NCBI GenBank assembly: GCA_030613505.1
Contig: JAUWLW010000004.1
Span: forward strand, 1 to 64,000
Origin: Candidatus Zixiibacteriota bacterium
GTDB lineage: Bacteria > RBG-13-66-14 > B26-G2 > WVWN01
Length of the DNA: 64,000 nt
Direction: 5' to 3'
The notes beneath the pieces were generated by a model that was given only the letters and a program-made list of their open reading frames with translations, did not search any database and was not told the origin of the DNA. Shown here one piece after another: positions 34,453-42,765 of this stretch. Position 1 is the stretch's first letter. Every line of letters begins with the position of its first letter. The position numbers and the translations under genes are program-made.

Positions 34453-35417
34453 CGGAACGGCGGGTTTTCGGTAACATATCCGGCGCTGTGGTACGCGAAA
34501 AGAAAAGACCGAAGTCGCGCAAGGCGCCCAGGCGGCGCGTAAACGTTATGGTCGTGCCCCACGGCGGCGGCCGGAGCCGGAACCTATTCGTCCACGGCTT
34601 CGTACTCGTCTTGCTGCTGGTCGCGAGCGGCGCGGTATTGGTATTCGCGGCCCTGATGGTTTCGGATTACTGGAAGAACATCATCAAGCTGTCGCAACTG
34701 GTGGCGTACGAACGTCGAGACCGCGAGGGAGGTTATAAGCTCAAGGTGATGGAGAAAGGTATAGACCAGCTGAATTCCAAAGTCGACGACGTTTCGGGGC
34801 AGTACGATACGTTGGTAGACGGCCATCGTTTGAAGGAAGTCCGGCGACCGGAGGCGTTGCTGCCGGAGGGTGAACCCGAGGGTGGGGCTTCGCTCGGGGA
34901 TATCGAGCGGCGCGTCGCGCGGGTGGAAAAGAACCTGAGGCTCGTACGGCGGCGCTTCGACGAGGACCCGGGCGCGCTCGCCGGCGTTCCCTCCATCCTT
35001 CCTTGCAAGGGTTGGTTGTATCGAGACTTCGGCAACACCGTCTCGCCGTTTACGGGCCGCGTCGAGATGCACCGAGGTTTGGACCTAGCCGCGCCGCGCG
35101 GGACGCCTATCGTCGCCGCGGCCGGGGGCGTCGTGACCGCCGCGGGCTTGGAGGAACACTACGGCCTAACGGTCGAGATCGATCACGGCAACGGCTACGT
35201 CACCCGCTACGCGCATAATATGAGGAACGCCGTCCGCGCCGGCACGCGCGTCAAACGCGGCCAGGTTATCGCGTACGTGGGGAGTACCGGCCGCTCGAGC
35301 TGCACGCATCTCCATTACGAAGTACTGAGAAACGGCGTGGCGTTGAACCCGCGCTATTTTGTGCTTCGCGAACCTTCCTCGCCGTGGCCGGAGAAGGTTT
35401 TCGAAACCAAAACCTAA
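34449..35417 (+). CDS. Membrane-anchored M23 peptidase with coiled coil
   Basis: 322 residues from TTG 34449. A Lys/Arg-rich N-terminus, one membrane helix (FVLVLLLVASGAVLVFAALMV, about residues 54-74), a coiled-coil region (100-190) and a C-terminal M23 domain with an intact zinc site: MHRGLDLAAPRGTPI (His, Asp) and CTHLHYEV (HxH). It would cut peptidoglycan cross-bridges or stems. The N-terminal segment VMVVPHGGGRSRNLFVHG resembles that of the second M23 protein at 58151, so the two are paralogues. A strong terminator follows directly. Confidence 0.88.
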   Translation: MTERRVFGNISGAVVREKKRPKSRKAPRRRVNVMVVPHGGGRSRNLFVHGFVLVLLLVASGAVLVFAALMVSDYWKNIIKLSQLVAYERRDREGGYKLKVMEKGIDQLNSKVDDVSGQYDTLVDGHRLKEVRRPEALLPEGEPEGGASLGDIERRVARVEKNLRLVRRRFDEDPGALAGVPSILPCKGWLYRDFGNTVSPFTGRVEMHRGLDLAAPRGTPIVAAAGGVVTAAGLEEHYGLTVEIDHGNGYVTRYAHNMRNAVRAGTRVKRGQVIAYVGSTGRSSCTHLHYEVLRNGVALNPRYFVLREPSSPWPEKVFETKT

Positions 35418-35445
35418 AAAGCCGACCGTCAGGTCGGCTTTAAAG
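35417..35445 (+). terminator. Intrinsic terminator between convergent genes
   Basis: Hairpin AAAGCCGACC-GTCA-GGTCGGCTTT with T-run on the plus strand and A-run on the minus strand; works for both flanking genes. Confidence 0.8.
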
Positions 35446-35462
35446 TTCGCGGCGCAGAAGCG

Positions 35463-36365
35463 TTATTCTGTCTCGCGGGCTTCCGGCCCCTGGGTAAAAG
35501 CCTCCACCGTATCCTTGAACATTGTAAGCTTGCCGAGCTTCTTCTGGGCTTCGTCGGCCTCGGGGGTATCGGGGTAATCGGCTACCACTTTGCGGTACGC
35601 CGCGGCGGCGTCTTCGGCGTCGTCCAGCAGGTGGTAGGCATCCCCCATGTATACGTAGCATTTAGGCGCTTCCGGCGCGTTGGGGTATTTCTCGACGACC
35701 TCCGCGAACATAGCCACGGCGTCGTCGGCCCGGTGCACCGTCAGGTCGGTAAACCCTATTTGGGTAAGCGCGGCCGGGGCGAGACCGGTTTCGTTTTCGG
35801 GGTCTTGGGCAACGATTTTCTCGAAGCGCGGCCGCGCCTTTTCATAGCGGCCCGTCTCCACGTACATTGTACCGACTTCGTACGCCAATTTTAAATCGTC
35901 GGGGTTTGCCTCTTCGCGGGCTAGGAGTTCGCGTACCGTCTCGACCCGGCCCGCGACGACGTCGTCAACCAGTTTTGAAAATTCTTCCGCCGTGACGGCG
36001 CCGACGACGCGCGTTATCTCTTCACCCTCGGACGTGTAGAAAATCGTCGTCGGGTACGCGCCCACGGCGTACGCTTTCGGGGTATCCTCATCCACGTCGG
36101 AGTCGATGTGGACCGCGACGAAGTCGGCGAGTTTCTTCTGGACGTCGGCGTTCTCCAATACGTCGTACTCGAACTGCTCCGACATTTTGCTCCAGTCCGC
36201 GCTGTAGTACACGACGAGGTTTTTATCCTCGGCCTCCGCTCGTTCCTTGCCCTCGTCCATCGAGGAAAGCCACGCTATGCCTTCGCCGCCTTTTTTGCCG
36301 CAGGCCGCCGGCAGGGCTGCGGCGCAGACGAGCGATGCGATAGCGAACGTTCGAGCCAATTTCAT
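35463..36365 (-). CDS. Lipoprotein with redox-inactive thioredoxin-like domain and TPRs
   Basis: 300 residues; lipobox LPAAC (Cys22). Residues 30-140 have the thioredoxin-like layout (NLVVYYSADWSKMSEQFE, then VDSDVDEDTPKAYAVGAYPTTIFYTSEGEE with the cis-Pro YPTT), but the usual CXXC is SKMS (Ser59, Ser62). The second half carries 3-4 TPRs (YEVGTMYVETGRYEKARPRFEKIV, AAAAYRKVVADYPDTPEADEA). It is unlikely to catalyse disulfide exchange; a binding or chaperone role is more likely. It is 4 bp after the small membrane protein gene. Confidence 0.82.
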   Translation of the reverse strand: MKLARTFAIASLVCAAALPAACGKKGGEGIAWLSSMDEGKERAEAEDKNLVVYYSADWSKMSEQFEYDVLENADVQKKLADFVAVHIDSDVDEDTPKAYAVGAYPTTIFYTSEGEEITRVVGAVTAEEFSKLVDDVVAGRVETVRELLAREEANPDDLKLAYEVGTMYVETGRYEKARPRFEKIVAQDPENETGLAPAALTQIGFTDLTVHRADDAVAMFAEVVEKYPNAPEAPKCYVYMGDAYHLLDDAEDAAAAYRKVVADYPDTPEADEAQKKLGKLTMFKDTVEAFTQGPEARETE

Positions 36366-36369
36366 ATTA

Positions 36370-36732
36370 TCACTCCTCGCGTCGGAATTTATATGAGACT
36401 AGTAAGCCTATTATTCCCAACGTTATTAACACCGCCGCTAAGACTATGTACGCGGAGGAGACGTTAACGTGGTACTTGTTGTAATACCCTCGCGCGAACC
36501 ATAGGATCGCTATTCCGGTGGCCATGGCCGCTACGCTGAAGCCGAGCCGTTGCAGAAAAGCGCCCTGGTTAACGAGGCGTTCAACGGCCGGGTCCCGGGT
36601 CCTCCGGGCGCGCCGCAATATTCCCCGTTGCTCTTTAATCGTGCTATTATAAATCCATAGTATGGCTAGCAGGCCGCCTATTATGGCCGCGCCGTACGTG
36701 AAGACGTCCAAAGCCTGGAATAACGCCTCCAT
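36370..36732 (-). CDS. Small integral membrane protein
   Basis: 120 residues with three predicted membrane helices: about 12-33 (GAAIIGGLLAILWIYNSTI), 60-82 (LGFSVAAMATGIAILWFARGY) and 92-115 (SAYIVLAAVLITLGIIGLLVSY). A basic loop (RGILRRARRTRDPAVERL) lies between helices 1 and 2. No family recognised. It starts from a nearly leaderless mRNA and is followed 4 bp later by the thioredoxin-like lipoprotein gene, so the two probably act together in the envelope. Confidence 0.7.
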   Translation of the reverse strand: MEALFQALDVFTYGAAIIGGLLAILWIYNSTIKEQRGILRRARRTRDPAVERLVNQGAFLQRLGFSVAAMATGIAILWFARGYYNKYHVNVSSAYIVLAAVLITLGIIGLLVSYKFRREE

Positions 36733-36741
36733 AGCCGTACA

Positions 36742-36770
36742 ATTATCGGCACGCGGCCCGCGAAAGTCAA
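36742..36770 (-). promoter_or_regulatory. Promoter for the membrane protein/lipoprotein pair
   Basis: Reverse strand: TTGACT (36765-36770), 17-bp spacer, GATAAT (36742-36747). Predicted start near 36735, about 3 nt before ATG 36732: leaderless. Confidence 0.6.
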
Positions 36771-36800
36771 GGCTAAACGGCGTGCCGATTTCGATTTGTC

Positions 36801-38408
36801 GTGGATGAGTTAACGTTGAAAATACTTTTAGCCGAGTTAGGCCCGGCTCTCGCCGGTGCGACGGCGTCGTCCGCGTATCGCCTCCGGCCCGGCGTTATCG
36901 TGCTGGAGCTGAAAACCCGGGACGGGCCGCGGGGCGCGCTCACGTTGGCGCCGGGGGACGGCGGCGCGACGTTTTACGACGCCGACCCGGGCAAGCGCCG
37001 CGGCGAGCGGGTCCGCACGGGCCTGGAGGACGCGGAGCTCGCCGCCGCGGCGCAGTGGCGCGACGACCGTTTGGCGGTATTCGACTTCGCCGCGGGCGGC
37101 GGCCGGGGGCGTTTGGTGGCCGAGTTTTTCGGGCGAGCCGGTGGCCTGTTCATCTTGGAGGACGACGCTGTGGTTGCGGCCTTAGGCGGTCGGCCCCTCG
37201 CGAAAGGAGAAAAATACCCCTGGCCGCCGGATCGGCGGCGAGCGCCGGCCGGAGGCTTTTCTGCCGGCGACATAGCGGCGTATGCCGCGGCTCGCGACGC
37301 CCGGGCGCTCACGCGGGACGGCGCGTTCATGTCGCCGGGGGCGGCGCGGGCGATCGGCGGCGACGGCGACGCCGAGGCCGCGACCAGGCGGCTCGGCGTA
37401 TTCGCCCGGGCCGCGACGGGCGACGACGTACGGCCGGTAGCGGTATCGGCAGACGGCGCGTGGCGTCCTTTTCCATGTGATATCTTCGACGGCGTTCGCG
37501 TCGACGACGTGCGGCTTTTTGAGAGCACTAACGCCGCGGCGGCGTTCGCGTTCCGCGAGAACGAGGGCGTCCGGGAGCTCGCGTTGGGGCGGCGTAATGC
37601 GGAACGACGATTGCTTGCGAAAGTAAAAAGGCTTGAACGACAGTTAAAAGCGCTCGAGCGTCGCCGCGACGAATACGCCAAGTACGACGACTACCGGCGC
37701 ATGGGGGAGGCGCTCAAGTACAACCTGGCCGCGGTGCGGAAGGGTGCGACGACGGCTAAATTGCCGGACCCTTACGGCGCGGGCGATATCGAAATTGAGT
37801 TAAGGCCGGAGCTTTCGCCGGCGGCGAACGCGGGACGGCTTTTCAAACGGTACAAGAAGGCCAAACGGGGTGCCGCGGCGGTGGTTACGCGCCTTAAGGT
37901 CGTCGAAGAGGAACTCGCGCGCGTACGAGACGATTTGGAACGGATGCGCGCGGCGGCGGATCTGGCGGAGCTCGAGCCGTGGCTGGAAGGGTCGAAGGAG
38001 AGGGAAAGGTCGAAGCGCGAACCCGCGGCGAAGGCCGGCCCGGGCCGCCGGTTTGTATCTTCGGAAGGGTTGCTGGTCTTTGTCGGCAGGAGCGCGGCCG
38101 AAAACGACGAGCTTACGTTCAAGTACGCCCGGCCGCACGACCTCTGGCTCCACGCCCAGCAGGCTCACGGTTCTCACGTTATAGTACGCCGACCGGATAA
38201 GAACAAGGCGGTGCCGCGGCGCACGGTCGAGGAGGCCGCGGAACTCGCGGCTCTCTATTCGTCGGACAAGCACGCCGGCGTGGTGCCGGTAGTCGTCGTC
38301 GAGCGGCGCCACGTCCGGCGCGCCAAAGGACCGACCGGCCGCGTTACTTACCGCGGCGGCGACGTCGTCTTCGTCGAGCCGCGGGGGAATTTAAAACCCG
38401 CGCCGTAA
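36801..38408 (+). CDS. rqcH: NFACT-family protein RqcH (ribosome quality control)
   Basis: 535 residues from GTG 36801 (TTG 36816 possible; no clear ribosome-binding site). N-terminal NFACT-N domain with the Asp89-Arg90 pair, a central coiled-coil arm (residues 250-400, LAKVKRLERQLKALERRRDEY) and a C-terminal NFACT-R domain with RPHDLWLHAQQAHGSHVIVRR (DxWxH). RqcH binds stalled 50S subunits and recruits tRNA-Ala to add alanine tails. Its Arg/Asp pair and DxWxH motif are both present, so function is likely kept. Confidence 0.9.
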   Translation: MDELTLKILLAELGPALAGATASSAYRLRPGVIVLELKTRDGPRGALTLAPGDGGATFYDADPGKRRGERVRTGLEDAELAAAAQWRDDRLAVFDFAAGGGRGRLVAEFFGRAGGLFILEDDAVVAALGGRPLAKGEKYPWPPDRRRAPAGGFSAGDIAAYAAARDARALTRDGAFMSPGAARAIGGDGDAEAATRRLGVFARAATGDDVRPVAVSADGAWRPFPCDIFDGVRVDDVRLFESTNAAAAFAFRENEGVRELALGRRNAERRLLAKVKRLERQLKALERRRDEYAKYDDYRRMGEALKYNLAAVRKGATTAKLPDPYGAGDIEIELRPELSPAANAGRLFKRYKKAKRGAAAVVTRLKVVEEELARVRDDLERMRAAADLAELEPWLEGSKERERSKREPAAKAGPGRRFVSSEGLLVFVGRSAAENDELTFKYARPHDLWLHAQQAHGSHVIVRRPDKNKAVPRRTVEEAAELAALYSSDKHAGVVPVVVVERRHVRRAKGPTGRVTYRGGDVVFVEPRGNLKPAP

Positions 38409-38447
38409 CGCGGGTTCAGCCTTTTTTAAGGGGATCGGAGTTACAAA

Positions 38448-40076
38448 CTACATGTGCGAGGGCGCGCTCACGCCTAACAGGCGGAGCGCGTTTTTCATCG
38501 TCTGGCCCACGGCGCGGGTGAGGACGAGGCGAGCGCGCAACTCGGCTTCGCTCGGCGCTTGTAGGATCCGGTGATGTTGATAATAGTTGTGGAATAACGC
38601 CGCAAGGTTAGTGGCATACGCGGTAAGGCGGTGCGGCTCACGGCGCGCCGCGGCGCTCGCTACGACTTTGGGGAACTCCCATACCGCCCGGGCCATTAAC
38701 CTCTCTTCGGCCAGGTTCAAGGCCGCCAGGTCCGCCGCCTCGGGCGACGCTTCCGCCGTTTCGGCGCCGGCTTCCTGTTTTACGCTCTCGACGCGCGCGT
38801 GGCAATACTGGGCGTAGTAGACGGGGTTCTCCGGCGTTTGCGTGCGCGCCAGCTCGAGGTCGAAGTCGAGGTGGGCGGCCGGCGTCCTCATTAGGAAGAA
38901 AAACCGGGCCGCGTCGACGCCGATGTTATCCATAACTTCGCGCATCGTGACGAGGTTTCCGGCGCGCTTGGACATCTTTACCTTTTCGCCGCCCTCGAGC
39001 AGGTTGACCTGTTGGGATATGATGATTTCGAGCCAGCCGGCGGGCAACCCCAGCAATTCCGCCATGGCGTACAATTTTTTTACGTGGCCGTGGTGGTCCG
39101 GTCCCAGCACGTCTATCGCTTTCGCAAAACCGCGTTCGTATTTATTGAGGTGATAGGCTATGTCGGCCATGAAGTACGTGGGCCGGCCGTCGGCGCGTAC
39201 GATGACGCGGTCCTCGTCGTCGCCCGCGGCGGTCGTCTTGAGCCACAACGCGCCGTCTTTCTCGTATACGGCGCCTCGTTCCGCGGCGACGCGTTTCGCC
39301 GTTTCGACGTCGGCGGGGTATAGCGAGTCCTCGCAGAACCAAAGGTCGAAATTAACGCCGAAGTCGGCCAGGTCCGCCCTCTGGCGGGCGACGATTTCGG
39401 CGGCGGCGGCCGCGGCAAGTTTGGCGACGTCTTCGCCGTCGGATATTTTCCCCTCTTCGTGCAGCCGGCGGGCGAGGTCGATAACGTATTCGCCGCGATA
39501 CCCGCCGTCCGGGATTTCCGCCTTTTCGCCGCGGAGTTCGGCAAGGCGGGCGCGCACCGATTGCCCCAGAAGGTCCATTTGGGTGCCGACGTTGCAGACG
39601 TAGAACTCGCGTGCAACGTCGTGCCCGGTGAACTCGAGGAGGCGGGCGAGGGCGTCGCCGTAGGCCGCGGCACGGGCGTTGACGGCGTTCAACGGCCCGG
39701 TGGGGTTGGCCGAAACGAACTCGACTTGTACCCGGGCGCCGCGGCCTTCGTCGCCGCGGCCGTAGTCGTTCCCCCGCGCCAGCGCCTCGCGCAGCGAATC
39801 GAATAGTAAGGCATCGGCCAGGCGGATGTTGACGAAACCCGGCCCGGCGACGTCCACGGCGGCCGCGCCCGGCGCTTTACGCAGCTCCTCGGCGACGTTT
39901 TGGGCTAGCTTACGCGGGTCAGCATCCAACTTTTTCGCGAGGACCAACGCGGCGTTAGTCGTAAGGTCGCCGTGTTCGGGGTTCGGGGGGACCGTAAACC
40001 CGGCCTCTTCCTCTGCGCCTTCGCCGCCGAGCTCGGCGAGGGCCTTACGTAAAAGTGTTCGGAGTTTTTCTTCCAT
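38448..40076 (-). CDS. argS: Arginyl-tRNA synthetase, HIGH histidines replaced by Asn
   Basis: 542 residues, usual for class I ArgRS. N-terminal Add1 domain (about 1-110), catalytic domain opening EFVSANPTGPLNAVNARAAAYGDAL, a KMSK loop (KMSKRAGN) and an anticodon-binding C-terminus (LMARAVWEFPKVVA). In the common bacterial enzyme the motif is PTGPLHVGHARGA; here the two His positions are Asn130 and Asn133. It leads rsfS and an aminotransferase in a minus-strand set (aminotransferase-rsfS-argS order of transcription). Confidence 0.93.
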   Translation of the reverse strand: MEEKLRTLLRKALAELGGEGAEEEAGFTVPPNPEHGDLTTNAALVLAKKLDADPRKLAQNVAEELRKAPGAAAVDVAGPGFVNIRLADALLFDSLREALARGNDYGRGDEGRGARVQVEFVSANPTGPLNAVNARAAAYGDALARLLEFTGHDVAREFYVCNVGTQMDLLGQSVRARLAELRGEKAEIPDGGYRGEYVIDLARRLHEEGKISDGEDVAKLAAAAAAEIVARQRADLADFGVNFDLWFCEDSLYPADVETAKRVAAERGAVYEKDGALWLKTTAAGDDEDRVIVRADGRPTYFMADIAYHLNKYERGFAKAIDVLGPDHHGHVKKLYAMAELLGLPAGWLEIIISQQVNLLEGGEKVKMSKRAGNLVTMREVMDNIGVDAARFFFLMRTPAAHLDFDLELARTQTPENPVYYAQYCHARVESVKQEAGAETAEASPEAADLAALNLAEERLMARAVWEFPKVVASAAARREPHRLTAYATNLAALFHNYYQHHRILQAPSEAELRARLVLTRAVGQTMKNALRLLGVSAPSHM

Positions 40077-40484
40077 CTACGGCACATCCGGCTCGTACGG
40101 CACTTGAAGCGCGTCGCCCCATAGGCGCTCGAGCTCGTAGTAGTCGCGCGTCTCCGGGTCGAAGATATGGACGACGACGTTATTAAGGTCCATCAGGATC
40201 CACCGCGCCAGCGCGTAGCCTTCGGCGTGATGAACGCCACAACCTTGTTCATCGGCTGTTTCCTCCACGCGGTCCGCGATCCCTCGTAGGTGTCGTTTGG
40301 TTTCGCCGGTGCATATTACGAAATATTCCGCCAACGCCGGAAAAGCCCGGACGTCCAATATCACGACGTCGCGGGCTTTCAGTTCGTAAGCTTCCCGAGC
40401 GGCCAGGATGGCTTTTTGACGCGAATTAATTTGTTCGTCGCCGAAAGTAGTCCCATCCGCCGTACGCTGTTTACGCTGGGCCAC
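40077..40484 (-). CDS. rsfS: Ribosomal silencing factor RsfS (Iojap)
   Basis: 135 residues. VVILDVRAFPALAEYFVICTGETKRHLRGIADRV and GYALARWILMDLNNVVVHIFDPETRDYYELERLW (short blocks: DYFVICTG-like EYFVICTG, and WILMDLNNVVVHIF) define the family. RsfS binds L14 and prevents subunit joining when nutrients are scarce. The stop is adjacent to argS without a gap (40077/40076). The first ~30 residues are charged and not conserved. Confidence 0.93.
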   Translation of the reverse strand: MAQRKQRTADGTTFGDEQINSRQKAILAAREAYELKARDVVILDVRAFPALAEYFVICTGETKRHLRGIADRVEETADEQGCGVHHAEGYALARWILMDLNNVVVHIFDPETRDYYELERLWGDALQVPYEPDVP

Positions 40485-41702
40485 TTACGAAATCCGCCCG
40501 GGGTATCGGTTCAACCCTTCGGCCAGGCAGGCCATGGCGCGAGTTAGTTCGTCCTCGTTGAGAACGTACGCGATGCGGGCCTCGCGCAAGCCCAATCCCG
40601 GCGTCGAGTAGAAACCGGCGGCCGGCGCCAACATCGTCGTCTCGCCGTCGAGGGCGAAGTCGGTCAACATCCAAGAGATGAACTTCTCGGCGTCGTCCAC
40701 CGGGAACTCGGGCGTTATGTAGAAAGCGCCCGCGGGTTTGTACGCCACCACGCCGGGCATTTTCGTTAGGGCGTCGTGAACGACGTCGCGCCGCCGCTTA
40801 AAATGCTCTATCATCGGGTGGACGTACTCTTCGGGCGACATTTTAAGGGCGGCGGTGGCGGCGTATTCTTCCACTACGGGGGGCGATAGTCGGGCCTGGC
40901 CGAGCTTGAGGGCGGCCGCGACGACGTCGGCGTTACGAGAGACCAGGCATCCGATGCGCGCGCCGCATACGTTAAACCGTTTGGAAAGGCTATCGGTGAC
41001 GACGACCCTTTCGGCGACGGCGGGTATGCTCAACATGGACGTATGGTCCGGGCCGTCGTAGACGAACTCTCGGTAGACCTCGTCGGCGATGATGAAAAGG
41101 TCGTGTTTTCCGGCCAACTCGGCGATCATATTGAGCTCGTCTTCGCCGTAGACGGTGCCGGTAGGGTTGTTGGGATTACATATGGCTATGGCGCGTGTTT
41201 TCGGGCCGACGGCGGCCTCGACGACCTCACGCGGCGGCAGGTGGTAGCCGGTGACGGGTTCCGTCGCCAGCGGCTTGAGCGTAACGCCCACGAGGGCGGC
41301 GAAGCCGGTGTAGTTGGTGTAGAACGGTTCGAAGACCAGTATTTCGTCGCCGACGCCGGCCACGCAGAAGAACGCGAAGAGCAGCGCCTCGGAGCCGCCG
41401 GTCGTGACCAGGATCTCGTCCGGCGACAGCTCGATGCCGAAGCGGCCGTAATATTCGCAGTACGCTTCGCGTAAGGGTAGCTCGCCTTCCGAGCGGCCGT
41501 ACGCGATGACCTTCGCCGGGTACTCGCGGACGGCTTTGAGAAAGGCTTCCGGTGACGGCACGTCCGGTTGGCCGATATTGAGGTGGTAGACGTGGACGCC
41601 CCGTTTTTTCGCGCCGTCGGCCAGCGGTACGAGTTTACGTATGGGCGACGCGGGCAGAGCGCCGGCCCGCGCCGAAAGAGCGGGTTTTTTCTTTTTTGCC
41701 AT
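40485..41702 (-). CDS. Class I/II PLP-dependent aminotransferase (AspAT-like)
   Basis: 405 residues. HLNIGQPDVPSPEAFL near the N-terminus, AICNPNNPTGTVY (substrate/PLP region), IIADEVYREFVYDG and DSLSKRFNVCGARIGCLV, where the Lys binds PLP. The family includes aspartate and branched-chain or aromatic aminotransferases. The preferred amino acid is not readable. It is directly upstream of rsfS and argS with no gap; a common transcript is likely. Confidence 0.9.
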   Translation of the reverse strand: MAKKKKPALSARAGALPASPIRKLVPLADGAKKRGVHVYHLNIGQPDVPSPEAFLKAVREYPAKVIAYGRSEGELPLREAYCEYYGRFGIELSPDEILVTTGGSEALLFAFFCVAGVGDEILVFEPFYTNYTGFAALVGVTLKPLATEPVTGYHLPPREVVEAAVGPKTRAIAICNPNNPTGTVYGEDELNMIAELAGKHDLFIIADEVYREFVYDGPDHTSMLSIPAVAERVVVTDSLSKRFNVCGARIGCLVSRNADVVAAALKLGQARLSPPVVEEYAATAALKMSPEEYVHPMIEHFKRRRDVVHDALTKMPGVVAYKPAGAFYITPEFPVDDAEKFISWMLTDFALDGETTMLAPAAGFYSTPGLGLREARIAYVLNEDELTRAMACLAEGLNRYPGRIS

Positions 41703-41813
41703 CTCTTATACTCCGCTCGAGGAGGGTACTTGAAAGAACTTTTCGGCTAGAGAATATAACCGATATAGCTACGCCGGTCAAGCGTAACCGGCGACCTTTA
41801 GGCTACGACGTGC

Positions 41814-41842
41814 TTGACCGTAAGTAGGGAGGCTGTTATAAT
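41814..41842 (+). promoter_or_regulatory. Promoter for the DUF4388-like gene
   Basis: TTGACC (41814-41819), 17-bp spacer, TATAAT (41837-41842, consensus). Predicted start near 41849. Confidence 0.7.
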
Positions 41843-41887
41843 CGCAATTAAGGATTGAGGTTTTTTCCATCGAAGCGGTCCGATATT

Positions 41888-42634
41888 ATGGCGGTAATAG
41901 GTAACATACGGGACCTGACGTTGGTCGATCTCTTCCAGATAGTGCAGTTGGGAAGGCGCACCTGCGTCTTGACGGTGGACGACGAGCGCGGCGTTTGGTA
42001 CAGGACGTACTTCGCCGACGGCTTCGTCATTTACGCCGATTCCAATAAACGCTACGCGCCGCTGGGCGAAGACCTCGTCAACGCCGACGCGATAACGCGC
42101 GACCAACTTAAAGCCGCGTTGGCGGAGTACGAAGCCTCGGGCGCTGACCGCCCCCGCTTCGGCACGTTCCTCCTCTACCGGGGCGTCATCGACCGCGAGA
42201 CGCTGGTAGAATTTATACAACACAAGATAAAGATAAAGCTGTTCGACATGTTCCTGATCGAGGACGGGACGTTCACGTACGAACTCGCGCCTTACCGGCT
42301 GGACGAGGACATTACCGTTTCGATATCCGTAACCGAGATCGTTATGGAGTCGACCAAACGGGTCGACGACTACAAGCGGCTGGGTAAAAGGATACCGTCG
42401 GTGGACCTCGTCGTCCGCAAGGAAACTCGGCCTTGGGCCGAACTTTTGCGCGGCGACTATGAGTTTTCCGGCATGGAGAAGGAGGTCCTGGGGCTTGCGG
42501 ACAAGGGTCTGACCATCCGGGAAATGGCGAAAGCCCTCAACATCGACGATCAACTGCATCTATTGAGGATCGTGAACGGCTTTTTGAACCTCGGCCTCGT
42601 CCGGCTGGGGATGCCCGAGCCGGCTTTCGATTGA
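41888..42634 (+). CDS. DUF4388 (PATAN-like) regulatory protein
   Basis: 248 residues from ATG 41888; TTG 41855 is in frame and would make the mRNA nearly leaderless. Opening MAVIGNIRDLTLVDLFQIVQLGRRTCVLTV and ADGFVIYA is the DUF4388 domain found in response-regulator and gliding-motility proteins (as short blocks NIRDLTLVDLFQIVQLG, TYFADGFVIYA). The middle part resembles the second half of DUF4388 proteins (FIQHKIKIKLFDMFL), and the C-terminus (LADKGLTIREMAKALNID) is helix-turn-helix-like. Its own promoter and terminator make it a single-gene unit. Confidence 0.78.
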   Translation: MAVIGNIRDLTLVDLFQIVQLGRRTCVLTVDDERGVWYRTYFADGFVIYADSNKRYAPLGEDLVNADAITRDQLKAALAEYEASGADRPRFGTFLLYRGVIDRETLVEFIQHKIKIKLFDMFLIEDGTFTYELAPYRLDEDITVSISVTEIVMESTKRVDDYKRLGKRIPSVDLVVRKETRPWAELLRGDYEFSGMEKEVLGLADKGLTIREMAKALNIDDQLHLLRIVNGFLNLGLVRLGMPEPAFD

Positions 42635-42655
42635 CGTAGTAAGGTCAACGCGCAA

Positions 42656-42683
42656 GGGGCGCCCGCGGGGGGCGCCCTTTTTT
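42656..42683 (+). terminator. Intrinsic terminator after the DUF4388-like gene
   Basis: GGGCGCC (42657-42663) pairs with GGCGCCC (42671-42677), followed by six T. Confidence 0.85.
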
Positions 42684-42765
42684 ATCGCTGGTGCTCTTTG
42701 CTGTGTCCGTGCCGGCTTAAATATCGGGGCCCCGCTCAGTTCGCCTCGAGCTCTCGTCTCATCCC

